Part shown: piece after piece, positions 28,806 through 37,678 of the stretch
Layout: every line of letters begins with the position of its first letter
Position numbering within the stretch: position 1 is the first letter of the stretch
Assembly: GCA_905221605.1 (NCBI GenBank)
Contig: CAJNDS010000118.1
Span: 1 to 64,000 of the forward strand
Source of the DNA: Symbiodinium natans
Taxonomy: Eukaryota; Sar; Dinophyceae; Suessiales; Symbiodiniaceae
DNA: 64,000 nucleotides
Direction: 5' to 3'
The notes under the pieces: generated by a model
Told to the model about the DNA's origin: nothing
The model's database searches: none
The model's input: the letters and a program-made list of their open reading frames with translations, nothing else
Translations under genes and position numbers: made by a program

Positions 28806-31060
28806 GGCCCGGCAGCAGCTTGCTGCTGCTGAAGAGCGTGTGCCAGTGGAGCAGAAACATGTTACAGCACCAAGTGAAGATGCATATCGTCAACACTGCC
28901 TTACCCACACACCCTACAGAGAGTGGTGTGCCCACTGTGTTGCCTTCCGTGCACGGTCCGACAGGCATGAGGCCAAGACCGAAGACGACCATCGTGCAAG
29001 TTCCGTCTTGTGCTTTGATTTTGCATATACCAGTAGGGTTGATGGGGGTGACAAGTTGTGCTGCCTGGTTGCATACGACACGCAGACTAAGTGGTTGCAG
29101 GCATGGCCGGTGCCGAGCAAAGGTGGAACTGCTTGCCGTAACTACATGGCAGTTGAGCTGACCAAGCTGCTGTCGTACCTTGGGCACAGACGAATCACCC
29201 TTCGTGCCGACCCAGAGGGGTCATGCACTGCGCTTGCGAATGCAGTCCAGGCACTCAGGCACCGCATTGGCATGGAGACCCACATTGAACAAACCCCAGT
29301 GGGGGAGCACCAAGGCAACCATGCAGAAGGTGCCATTGAGCGCATCAGACAACTCGCAGGGACAATGCTCTCTGAGCTCGAGGGCAGATTGAACATCAAG
29401 ATCAAGACTTTCGACCCGTTGCATCACTGGTGTTGGCGTCATGCCAGCTGGACCCTTCAACGGTTTGGTGTCACGCAAAACCTCACACCATGGGAGAGAG
29501 TGCATGCATCACCATATGGAGGCAAACTTGTCCGTTTTGCAGAGTGTGTCCTGGCACGTGTGAAAACTGCTACAAAGGGCAAACCTCGGTGGCTTCGGGC
29601 CATGTGGTTGGGGAAGTCAGATGTTTCTGATTGTCACCTTGTTTGCACTTCATCAGGTCGCCTTGTCGTCGCCAGATCAGTCCGTCGAACCACATGTGAG
29701 TATGATCCCAGCCTCTTGCCTGCATTGCGAGACACACCTGACAAGCACGTGTCATTCCTTGCTGGACGTGTCGGAGCAAGTCGCAACCAACTTGCCCCAA
29801 AGCCAGTCACGGAGGAAGGCCCCGGCAGTGAGAGCGAGGTTGCAGCCAGCGACCCGCCAACAGAGAATGAAGATGTCTTCGACAATCCCCATGACATTGC
29901 CCTCGCCCCTTCTTCTGTGAGATTGCCAGCCGATGGCATGCCTGCGACTCCCGATTATCGACCTCCTGCCCAGGAACCATCACAACCTTCCAGACTTCCA
30001 CCACGATCAGCGCCTCCTGAGAGCGCACTGGCCACAGGAGAGCCCAAGCCGTGTCAGGCACTGACCCCAAACCCTAGTCTGGGTGTAGGCCTTAACCCCG
30101 GTCAGCCGACCACCCCGGTTGATGAAATAGGGGGACTAGAAGGTTTAGACAGTGCCATGGCTGAACTTGAACAGGTTCATGAAAGAGCTGAATTTGATGG
30201 TGATGTTCAGGAAGCAAAGCGCCAGAGGATCCGGGCAGTGAATTCCCATCACCACAACGATGAAGTCGTCCACTTAGAAGACCTAGGCCTTGGGTCAGAC
30301 ACTGACCTCAACGAGTCAGTTGAGGATCCGCCTGCATGGAATGCAACCGACAATTTCGAAGATGCCAAGAACATCCCTGAAGAGTTGTGGAGGCCTTTTG
30401 GGGCCGGTGAGCCTCAGCTGTCAAGTGAAGAATTGGCCCACATTGACGACATAGCTGAAGCATTCGAGTTAGCCCGACTTGAAACCATGAATGTTCTTGA
30501 AAGGCTACCTGCCACAGCTGACTTCAGCGGGTTTAAGCGTCTAAGCACAAAAATGGTCAAAACTTGGAGAGTGAAACCATCGCCGAAAGGAGGTGGAGAA
30601 GCTTTCCTTCGTCGGGCCCGTTTTGTCGCCCGTGAGTTCAGGTGGCTCAGTGCCATGGTGGACAACGAGGTGTTTGCACCTGCGTCGTCGAATGCACTTC
30701 TTCGGGTGCTGCCAGCTGCGCTTGTTGCACGTCAGCCTGAGGGCTGGACGGCCCTATCCTTGGACGTTGCAGATGCTTATCTGACGGTTCCGCAAGCCGT
30801 CGATACCATCGTTACCATATGGGTGAGAGGTGAGCAAAGATACAAGCTACTCCGAAACCTCCCAGGCCAACGCTCAGGAGCCAAGGATTGGTTCCAAGCG
30901 TTTCAAGCACACCTGATAAAGGAAATGGCCATTGAACCGCTGGTGGAAGCCCCACCATTCCTGGAGGTTCAGATGAGGGCCATGGCGGGGGAGGCGGGGG
31001 TCTTTGCCACGTTGATGATCTTTTTGCAGACGGGTCCGATCCGACCATGCAGAGACTCAG
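28806..31060 (+). pseudogene. Copia integrase and N-terminal reverse transcriptase
   Basis: The frame opens with EERVPVEQKHVTAP. The integrase zinc-binding HHCC module is HCLTHTPYREWCAHC. The DDE core has CFDFAY (Asp, about 29018), RADPEGS (Asp, about 29210) and GAIERIRQ (Glu, about 29335). A Pro/Ser-rich linker (about 29750-30450) follows. The RT starts near 30540 (TWRVKPSPKGGGEAFLRRARFVAREF) and has WTALSLDVADAYLTVP with the first catalytic Asp. The frame is lost in a G-rich stretch at about 30980-31002, just before the catalytic box. The catalytic HVDD (31008-31019, in place of YVDD) survives in another frame. Confidence 0.88.
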
Positions 31061-32239
31061 TGAGTGTGTGAAGTCCAGGTATCGCTGCACAATTTCCTTT
31101 TTGAGACAACCCGATGATGAGGTCAGTTTCTTAAAACGGAGACACAGATGGGTCAAGGGTGATGTTTTCTGCATTAGCCCAAACCCTAAGCACGTCGTAG
31201 ATCTTGCAAGAATCCTTGGCATCGCCGCACAGCGCCCAAAGGACAGTCCTTTACCAACAGGCACGCTTCCTTTATGGACACAGCTAACGCCACTTGATGA
31301 GGAGAAGTCAGGAATCTACAGAAAGTGCATTGGGGTGCTGCTTTATGTGTCAAGCGATTATCCTGCTGCACAGTATGCAATAAAGACATTGAGCAGCATG
31401 TGTGGGAGTCCCAATGAGGGATCATGGCGGTGCCTGCGCCACCTGGTGAACTACATGTTCTTCCACGAGAATCACGTCACTTGCCTTCGGACTGAGGGCA
31501 AAGGCATCGGCCTGGTTGTCCGAGATGACACCCACACCTTGGAGGTGTTCGCTGATGCTGATTGGTCAGGGAACAAGTCAACACGAAAGAGCACCAGTGC
31601 CGGATGCATAGCCTTCGATGGGATGGTGATTCACACCTTTTCCAGAAGCCAGAGCTGCGTGAGTTTAAGCAGTGGAGAGAGTGAATATATCGCATGCGTG
31701 AGTGCTACATGCGACGGCATCCTCCTTCGCAGTGCCCTGCAGCACATCATGCGTGTTGATGTGTCCATGCACCTGTTCACAGATTCCAGCGCAGCTCGGG
31801 GGATCATGGGAAGGCAGGGATGCGGACGTCTTCGCCATATCTCCGGACGCTTGTTATGGTTGCAGGATTTCTTGTTCAAGTGGAAGAAAGCGTCGCTACA
31901 CGCAGTACCGACCCTGACGAATCCTGCTGATTTGTTTACAAAGTCCTTGACAGGAGCCCGTGTCCGTACCTTGAGCCACATCCTTGGAATCCGTGATTCA
32001 CACGATGGATTTTCATTGGTCGGGACAACTGAGTTTGAGGAATTACAACGCCGTGAGCAGGCAAAGAAGTTTCTTCGTGCTGTGAGGAGCACAGGTCGAG
32101 GGAATGCCGAGGCGTTGCATCTTCTTGCATTGCTGGTTCAGGTCGTGGGTAACAAGGCTGCGGATGATGAGGACCGAGCACAGTTTGTGCCTGACTCGCC
32201 CGCATCAGCAGGCGAGGATGCATACCCATGGACCAGCTT
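31003..32239 (+). pseudogene. Copia reverse transcriptase C-terminus and RNase H
   Basis: After the HVDD box (LCHVDDLFADGS) a further frame change leads into a frame open through 31047-32267. The RT connection includes KSGIYRKCIGVLLYVSSDYP. Copia-type RNase H has FADADWSGNKSTRKSTSAG (Asp), SLSSGESEYIA (Glu), LFTDSSAARG (Asp) and the LHAVPTLTNPADLFTK tail. All catalytic residues are present. The frame continues into SPASAGEDAYPWTSF, where the YR solo insertion (32240-32853) cuts in; the ORF end at 32267 lies inside that insertion. Confidence 0.85.
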
Positions 32240-32853
32240 TGCTTTATTGGAGACTCGTCTCCTATAGCTTTATAGACACACAATGTTTCAAAAGTTGTCT
32301 GTCACTTTTGAAACTCGCTTTTCGGATCTTTGTAACCTGGGAAGCTACTTCCCTCGTGTAGCAACTTGCGTGCATCATGGTTTTAACATTTGCTCGTCAT
32401 GACGCCGCTTGCAGAATTTGGGGAACTTGCGAGTATCATGATTTTTAAGAGATTGAGAATTTTTCAACCTTGAGGCAAGGCTCTGCACTCTGAACTCGTC
32501 TGCATTCTCAAGCTGTGGGCTGAAAGCTTTTGAGATAGACAGAGAGCCTAAAAAATTCTTTCCCCGCCCACCCACCCGGGGATGTCTAAGGCGCGCTCAC
32601 TCGTGTACGGTGATGCGTGACCTTGGAGGCCCTGGGAGGGCTTTTGGATTCTCCCGACTTGTGGCATTGCCATCGGAAGAAAAAAGGAACAATCGCGCCC
32701 AAGTGAATAAGTTGAGCATTCGTCTATTCTGTTGAATGAGACCACTAGGGTGCTTTGTTTATCCACATGGGATTCAACTTTTATATTCGTCTGATGCTAT
32801 ACACGTACATTGGGATTTATACTTATATCCGAAAAGTTGTTGTGGCTATAAGC
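32240..32853 (+). mobile_element. Body-less YR element (A2-B2 solo) inside copia Pol
   Basis: 614 bp consisting of the A2-type segment (32241-32578) joined to the B2-type segment (32579-32853) of element B, with no ORFs between. It is flanked by CTT on both sides. Deleting it with one CTT joins the RNase H frame to the frame of 32855-33673 without a shift (SF-VVTLTVC), so it interrupts a single copia reading frame. A recombination between A1 and A2 of a full element would leave exactly this structure. Confidence 0.7.
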
Positions 32854-33842
32854 CTTCGTTGTCACCTTGACAGTATGCATCGCATTCATGCTTGGCCGTG
32901 CCAGCGCCAACATGAACTTTGCATCCCTTTTGGAGTGGCCCTTAGTTAGGTGGGTGCGTAGTTGGTTTAGGCTTGAAGCAACAGAGGCTGAGCAACCATT
33001 GCTAGCCGAAGCACCTGCTCTTGCAGAGAACCTTGACACCACATCAGAAAGCAGCCGTGAAAGTCTAGGCTTACAACATTATTCGCCACGAACTCGTGCA
33101 GAAATCCTCGGTCGATCGCCGCCTGCGACACCGAGTGACTCTGAGCACGAATCTGAGCAGCCAGACTCAGAACCAGAGGATGACGATGACGACGTGTATC
33201 CTGGAGGCCATGGACCAGCCTACCAAAACCAGGCCGAGCTGGTTGCACTTTATGAGATGGTTGGTGAAGCAGCAGCCATCGATGTGATGCCAGCCATGCA
33301 GCTGATCCCTGCAGGTCAGCCAGCAGAAGTGCAGCAGGCACTGCTACAGGATGATGACATCCTTCAGGTGAGGGAGGATGCTGAGGTATGGATTGCCCCA
33401 GTGAGTGGGACCCGCTTTCATCTCATTGGGGAATGCGATGGTTTGATGAGGGCGCGATATGTTCGCAGGCTGCTATATCGCCAGTTGCAGCTTGAGTTTC
33501 CTGGTCAGTACAGCATGTGTCAGTTATGCCAGTTTTGGGCCAGAGAGCTCGGGCGTCGCCAGGACATTGCCCGCTTGGCTGCCATGTTCCACATCCTTCA
33601 TGTGGGTGGTCAGCAGATCCCAAATCCAGTGCCTCAGAACCTTCCGGAGCCAGAACCGCACGATGATACGTGAAAATGAGCCCAATCACGATGACCGACA
33701 ACTTTTCGTTGCATGTGTGTTTAAAATGAACCCGAATTTGATAGAAGCAATTTCTTGAAATGCTCATGATGCCTCTTGTGGATGCAGTCACTGGCTGGTA
33801 CCACTGTACCCGAGCTTGTGTGCAATTTTCTTGAATTGCATT
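32241..33842 (+). repeat. 1602-bp direct repeat U1
   Basis: Same length as 41939-43540, with only a few differences seen (for example GCATCG/GCGTCG near 32877 and GCA/CCA near 33340). It covers the solo element plus the copia 3' ORF and flanks element B. It is far too long for a target-site duplication. Confidence 0.9.
32855..33673 (+). CDS. Copia 3' ORF: C-terminal extension, copy 1
   Basis: Open frame of about 270 codons. It starts with a hydrophobic stretch (VVTLTVCIAFMLG) that could span a membrane. An acidic region (SEPEDDDDDVYPG) follows, and the C-terminus holds a His/Cys cluster (SGTRFHLIGECDG ... CQLC) resembling small zinc-binding modules. Removing the inserted solo makes it continuous with RNase H, so it is probably a C-terminal extension of Pol. 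Env-like function is only a guess from position and the hydrophobic segment. An almost identical copy lies at 42553-43371. Confidence 0.55.
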   Translation, partial: FVVTLTVCIAFMLGRASANMNFASLLEWPLVRWVRSWFRLEATEAEQPLLAEAPALAENLDTTSESSRESLGLQHYSPRTRAEILGRSPPATPSDSEHESEQPDSEPEDDDDDVYPGGHGPAYQNQAELVALYEMVGEAAAIDVMPAMQLIPAGQPAEVQQALLQDDDILQVREDAEVWIAPVSGTRFHLIGECDGLMRARYVRRLLYRQLQLEFPGQYSMCQLCQFWARELGRRQDIARLAAMFHILHVGGQQIPNPVPQNLPEPEPHDDT

Positions 33843-33843
33843 A

Positions 33844-33865
33844 TCCGTAGCCATTTTGGCTCAAG
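33844..33865 (+). other. Dinoflagellate spliced-leader (DinoSL) relic
   Basis: All 22 nt match the conserved DinoSL (TCCGTAGCC at the start, TTTTGGCTCAAG at the end). It is followed directly by CTGTGGGCTGAAAGC, the sequence that in the two genomic A2 copies (32512 and 42210) follows an AG (TTCTCAAG). The junction is what trans-splicing onto that acceptor would give, so the DNA was copied from a mature mRNA. No SL donor GT or snRNA-like sequence follows, so it is not an SL RNA gene. Confidence 0.93.
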
Positions 33866-33917
33866 CTGTGGGCTGAAAGCTTTTGAGATAGACAGAGAGC
33901 CTAAAAAAATTCTTTCC
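33866..33917 (+). repeat. Truncated A1 of element B
   Basis: CTGTGGGCTGAAAGC...TTCTTTCC matches 32512-32562 and the corresponding part of A2 (42210-42260) with one extra A in an A-run. The 270 bp that precede this word in A2 are missing, replaced by the spliced leader. Confidence 0.85.
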
Positions 33918-34407
33918 TGGGCCCAGTTCTTGAGTAACCTTGTGGGTCCTCAACAGGTTCTTCCTTTCCAAACGGGCCCCCTCCGAACAAGTGCCCTTAG
34001 GGCCCGTGCAAGCCACCCCGCGGGGGTGGCGGATGCTTTTCTCCCCCAGTGGGAGCAGCGAGTCCGGGGCTTCCGAGCCTCTCGAGCCTCCTGTGATTGC
34101 ACCTTTTGTTGCACTTCGCTTGCGGCCACGTTCTTTCTACTTTGAGCGCCTTCTTGAATACTCCCAGGAAGCCCCCAGTCTGCTGACGTACATCTTTGAG
34201 AGTAACCTCCGAGGTGTTTTGATCAGCCGCTCCGACGGAGCCCGTCTGCTCCTCTTTCTCTCTCCAGGTTCCTGGGCTGCCCTCGTGGCTGCCGCGCACT
34301 GGCCTCATACTTGTCTGCGGATTCTTTTGCCGCTGGCTTCTTGAGTTCTGCTCTGCCCTCAGCGCTTCAGGGTCCTTTTTGGTTGATTAGGGGCTTTTCT
34401 TGGGACA
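33918..34407 (+). other. Element B leader
   Basis: 490 bp before the recombinase ATG. An open frame of about 130 codons (33940-34344) has no recognised motif; it may be leader or a small ORF. Confidence 0.45.
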
Positions 34408-36168
34408 ATGAAGCGCAACCTTGAAGAGGCCTACGAACAGCATCTCGAGTACCTCCTTAAAGGGTCCAAAACCAGGTTCGTGCAGCCCTGGGATAGGTCC
34501 CAGATTCTCAATCCACCAAGCATTCTGCCAGGCCTCCCTCCCTACCAACGGTGGGGCGTCGGGCTCCCGAGTGCAGCCTTGGGGTCCTCTGCTCCCCTCC
34601 CCACAACACCTCCTGTGCCGGCCCCTGCGCCCAGTATTCCGTTTGCAAAGTCCAAAGGGACCCCTTGGCATGCTAAGCAGACAGAAAGCAGATCCGCTGC
34701 CATTGCCAAATGGAGTGGCATAATGCTGTCACACGGCGAGCACTTCGGGGTCGTGGAGAAGGTTGCGGTGGATGCTTCCGGTGGTGAACCTCAGCAGTTG
34801 TCTTCGGTTCTACTTGACATTTTTGCTTTGAAGGCGAGCGCCACCCTGCATGGCCGAGCGGGGCCAATCCTCAGGTACTTGAAGTTCTGTAAAAAGGAAG
34901 GCCAGCCGCCTTTCCCATTCAGGGAAGACCTCTTGTACCGCTTCGTCAAGGAGTACTGCGCCAGGCAAGCCCCTACTTTCGCTCGCAGCTTCCTGAGTTC
35001 GGTGGCTTTCTGTCGGCATGTCCTTGAATGCAAGTTTGAAGATGTGTTTTCGACCCTATGACTGGTGCTTGCAACGCTCTGTACTTGAACAAGAGAAAGC
35101 AAGTTCAGAAGCCGCCGCTCAAGGTCTCGCACGTCAAGGCCTTGGAAAAGATCGTCACCGGCTGGGGTGACTTCAGTGGGTCAGACAGATATGCTGCCGG
35201 ATGTTTCCTGTACGCCACCTATGCTCGTGCGCGGTTCTCCGACATGCAAAATAGTGGCGCTATCACCAAGGATGTTACCAATCTGCCCGATGGTGGAGTC
35301 AGGGGCTTCCTTGAAGCTTCTGTGTGTCGAACGAAGACGGCTTACACCCTTGAGCGGAAGACGCGCTACCTTTCCATGTGCGCCCCGGTTCAGGGCCTTC
35401 TCGATGAGTCGTGGGCGATTGCGTGGATGGACATCGCCGAGCTTTACGGCCCTGGCTGGTCTGAGGACTCGCCCCTCTTGCCCGCCCCTATGGACGGGGG
35501 GGGTTGGGCCTCATCGCCGATTGCCGTTGGGATGGGAGCCAAGTGGTTGAGGAGCTTGCTGCAAGGCCGGGGAGGACGTTGCTACAGTCAAGCTTCTTGG
35601 CACGCATTCCATGAAGGCCACCGGCCTCAGCTGGGCTGCAAAATGGGGGGCCAGCAAGGAAATTCGATTGATTCTGGGATACCTCAGTGCCTCTCGGGCG
35701 GACAGCGACGTCGTGTACGGCAGAGACAACGTCGCCCCGGCATTAAGGCAGTTCGATCAGATTCTGGAGGACATCGCCTTCGACAAGTTCAGACCCGACT
35801 GCACAAGGTCAGGGATGTTCACACCGGAGCGCCCGGCTGCACCAGAGGCCCTCCCGGACGACGTTTTGGAGTCAACAGAAGGCAGTGAAGACGAGGAGCA
35901 TCCAGACTTGGAGGAAGAGGAGCAGGCCGTCGACGAGCTTGTTGGTCCGTGGCAGCCCGAGCCCGGCTTGAGGGAACGGCTGGATGAGGCAGAGGTGTTT
36001 CGTCATCGAGTCAGTCGCTTCATCCATGTTGTTTCGTCGGAGGAGGGCACTATGTTCCGCTGCGGCCGAGCGATCACCTCGTCATATTCTAAGTGCGATG
36101 ATATACCGCAAGTTTTGTATCCGTTTTGCAAGCAGTGTTATCCAAGATCTTCTGAGGGACCAGTGTGA
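34408..36168 (+). pseudogene. Element B tyrosine recombinase (YR)
   Basis: ATG 34408 (MKRNLEEAYEQHLEYL). The SAM-like core-binding domain lies at about 34680-35060. The frame then changes at an ATGA overlap (35058-35061) and continues MTGACNALYLNKRKQ. The catalytic domain has TYARARFSDM (Arg), RTKTAYTL (Lys), GTHSMKATGLSWAAK (His; HxxK instead of HxxR), LGYL where GYH is usual, and DVVYGRDNV (catalytic Tyr). An indel near 35570, in a G-rich word, separates the first boxes from the last. The C-terminus has an acidic linker and a Cys/His tail (FRCGRA...CKQC). It would integrate a circular or linear DNA intermediate by strand exchange. It is close to intact. Confidence 0.8.
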
Positions 36169-36427
36169 TGGATCGCAGACTTGGGGCGCCTTTTGGGTGA
36201 TGCCAGGGCTTGCGAACCACCCCTGGCAGGAGGAGAGGGCCTGGCGCAAAGGCGATGCCGAGCCAAACGTGTTCTTTTTGCCGAGAACGAGAAAAAGAAC
36301 GCAAGCTTACAGAGATGGCAAGGTGAGCACCCGTCCGAGTTTTGACTATCATGCTGTATGCGTGCGGTGGATTTCGGCAGCCGAGTGAGCACGTTTTGGC
36401 TTGATCCCGTCAGGTGCAGCTAGGAGG
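36169..36427 (+). other. YR-Gag intergenic region of element B
   Basis: About 260 bp between the recombinase stop and the Gag ATG (GAGGATGGCTGCC at 36424). No gene recognised. Confidence 0.5.
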
Positions 36428-37678
36428 ATGGCTGCCTCTTACTCGGACAGTCAGAGTGTTTTCAATGCGAGGGTAGATGCCAGCGGACTCACAAAGGAGG
36501 ATGCCACAAAAATCAAAGCCGCGGTGTCTTCACTGAGACAGTTGGCGTTCATCTCCAGCTTCACCCCAGGTCAAGCCGATGAATCCCCGTTGATGGCCGC
36601 ACTGAAGCTCATGCTTGGGAGGGATGCGGAACTTGGTGTCCAGGCCAGCTTCCGAGCCCTGTACCACGAGTCCTACGCCGTTGTCACTTCTGAGCTGCGC
36701 CAAAAGATCGAGAAGTCCGAAGAGCCAGCAAGCAGGCGCCTGACACAACCCGAGCGAGCCGAGAGGTTCGAGAAGCAGAAAAAGAAGCTCGTTGGAGTCT
36801 CCATCAAGGGCTTGAGCGAACCTAGCGAGGCCTTGGTAGACAGGGCCGTGGCTTGCTATGAAAACAACGAGCTTCGCTATCTGTCTTGGGAGATATGTAC
36901 TTCAAGAGAGCAAGAAGTGGGCTCAGACCGACGCCGTGACACCCGCTTCACCGTCGACGAGCACACTGGGCGTCTGAAGGTTGAAAACAAGGATGCGGAA
37001 CAGAAAGCGGTCACATCTTCCGAGGTTCATGTCATGCAGGCGTTGCAGCGCCGCTCCCTTGCCATGGACCAAGCCAACCTTGTCGAGTACGCGACCATGC
37101 AACAGTGGAGTGATCGTTTGATGCGTGCACGCATGCAGGAAGCCCCGGCTGGGTATGTTCGGCCAACCTGGGCTCAACTCGTAGCTGCAGACAAGAAGCT
37201 CTTCAGCGAGTTGCGAGACCTGACCCGTGACGGAGTGCAATCCTCTGGTGGAGCCAGGCCCTTGGACACGCACCTCCAAACTGTCATGAATTCTTTCGAT
37301 GTCGTGTGCTTGATGCAGCCGCTTCCTTCTGCTTCTTCTCGATCCCTTGATGAAGGGAAGGAGTTGGAGCGACCCGAGCGCCCCGGTCCCTACGGCCCCC
37401 GCAAGCCTCGCAATCCCAAGGGCCAGGGCAAGGGCAAAGGAAAGACCAAAGCTCCCGGGATGCCAGCGCAAATGGTGGCGTGGGGGCCGTGGGGGTGCGT
37501 GTCTGCCACGAAGAAAGGAAATCCGTACTGCTACGGATTCCAGCTCGGCACTTGTGCCAATGAGGTCAAGAACAATGCGTGCCAGAGGGGCCTCCACGCA
37601 TGCGCCATCCCGAAGTGTGGGCAGCATGGCCACGGCGCTTCTGCTTGCCCGAAGCGGAGCAAGGCTCAGTCGGAGTGA
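36428..37678 (+). CDS. Element B Gag-like protein
   Basis: 416 aa from ATG 36428 (MAASYSDSQSVFNARVD). Helical throughout the first 300 residues (QKIEKSEEPASRRLTQPERAERFEK), then a Pro/Gly/Lys linker (RNPKGQGKGKGKTKAPG). It ends in a Cys/His array (CYGFQLGTCANEV...CQRGLHACAIPKCGQHGH) of CCCH type like those of A and C. The first in-frame stop is TGA (37676-37678), and the same frame stays open right after it into the dioxygenase-methyltransferase ORF. Suppression of that TGA would give a Gag-Pol fusion. Likely forms particles or packages RNA. Confidence 0.75.
   Translation: MAASYSDSQSVFNARVDASGLTKEDATKIKAAVSSLRQLAFISSFTPGQADESPLMAALKLMLGRDAELGVQASFRALYHESYAVVTSELRQKIEKSEEPASRRLTQPERAERFEKQKKKLVGVSIKGLSEPSEALVDRAVACYENNELRYLSWEICTSREQEVGSDRRRDTRFTVDEHTGRLKVENKDAEQKAVTSSEVHVMQALQRRSLAMDQANLVEYATMQQWSDRLMRARMQEAPAGYVRPTWAQLVAADKKLFSELRDLTRDGVQSSGGARPLDTHLQTVMNSFDVVCLMQPLPSASSRSLDEGKELERPERPGPYGPRKPRNPKGQGKGKGKTKAPGMPAQMVAWGPWGCVSATKKGNPYCYGFQLGTCANEVKNNACQRGLHACAIPKCGQHGHGASACPKRSKAQSE

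Noticed and set aside
32241-32853. 3' LTR of copia
   Set aside because: The true LTRs (156 bp, TG...CA, TSD GCAGC) are at 25277 and 43928; this block matches the split repeats of element B.
33844-33865. SL RNA gene
   Set aside because: No GT donor, intron or snRNA-like structure follows; the downstream sequence is element A1.
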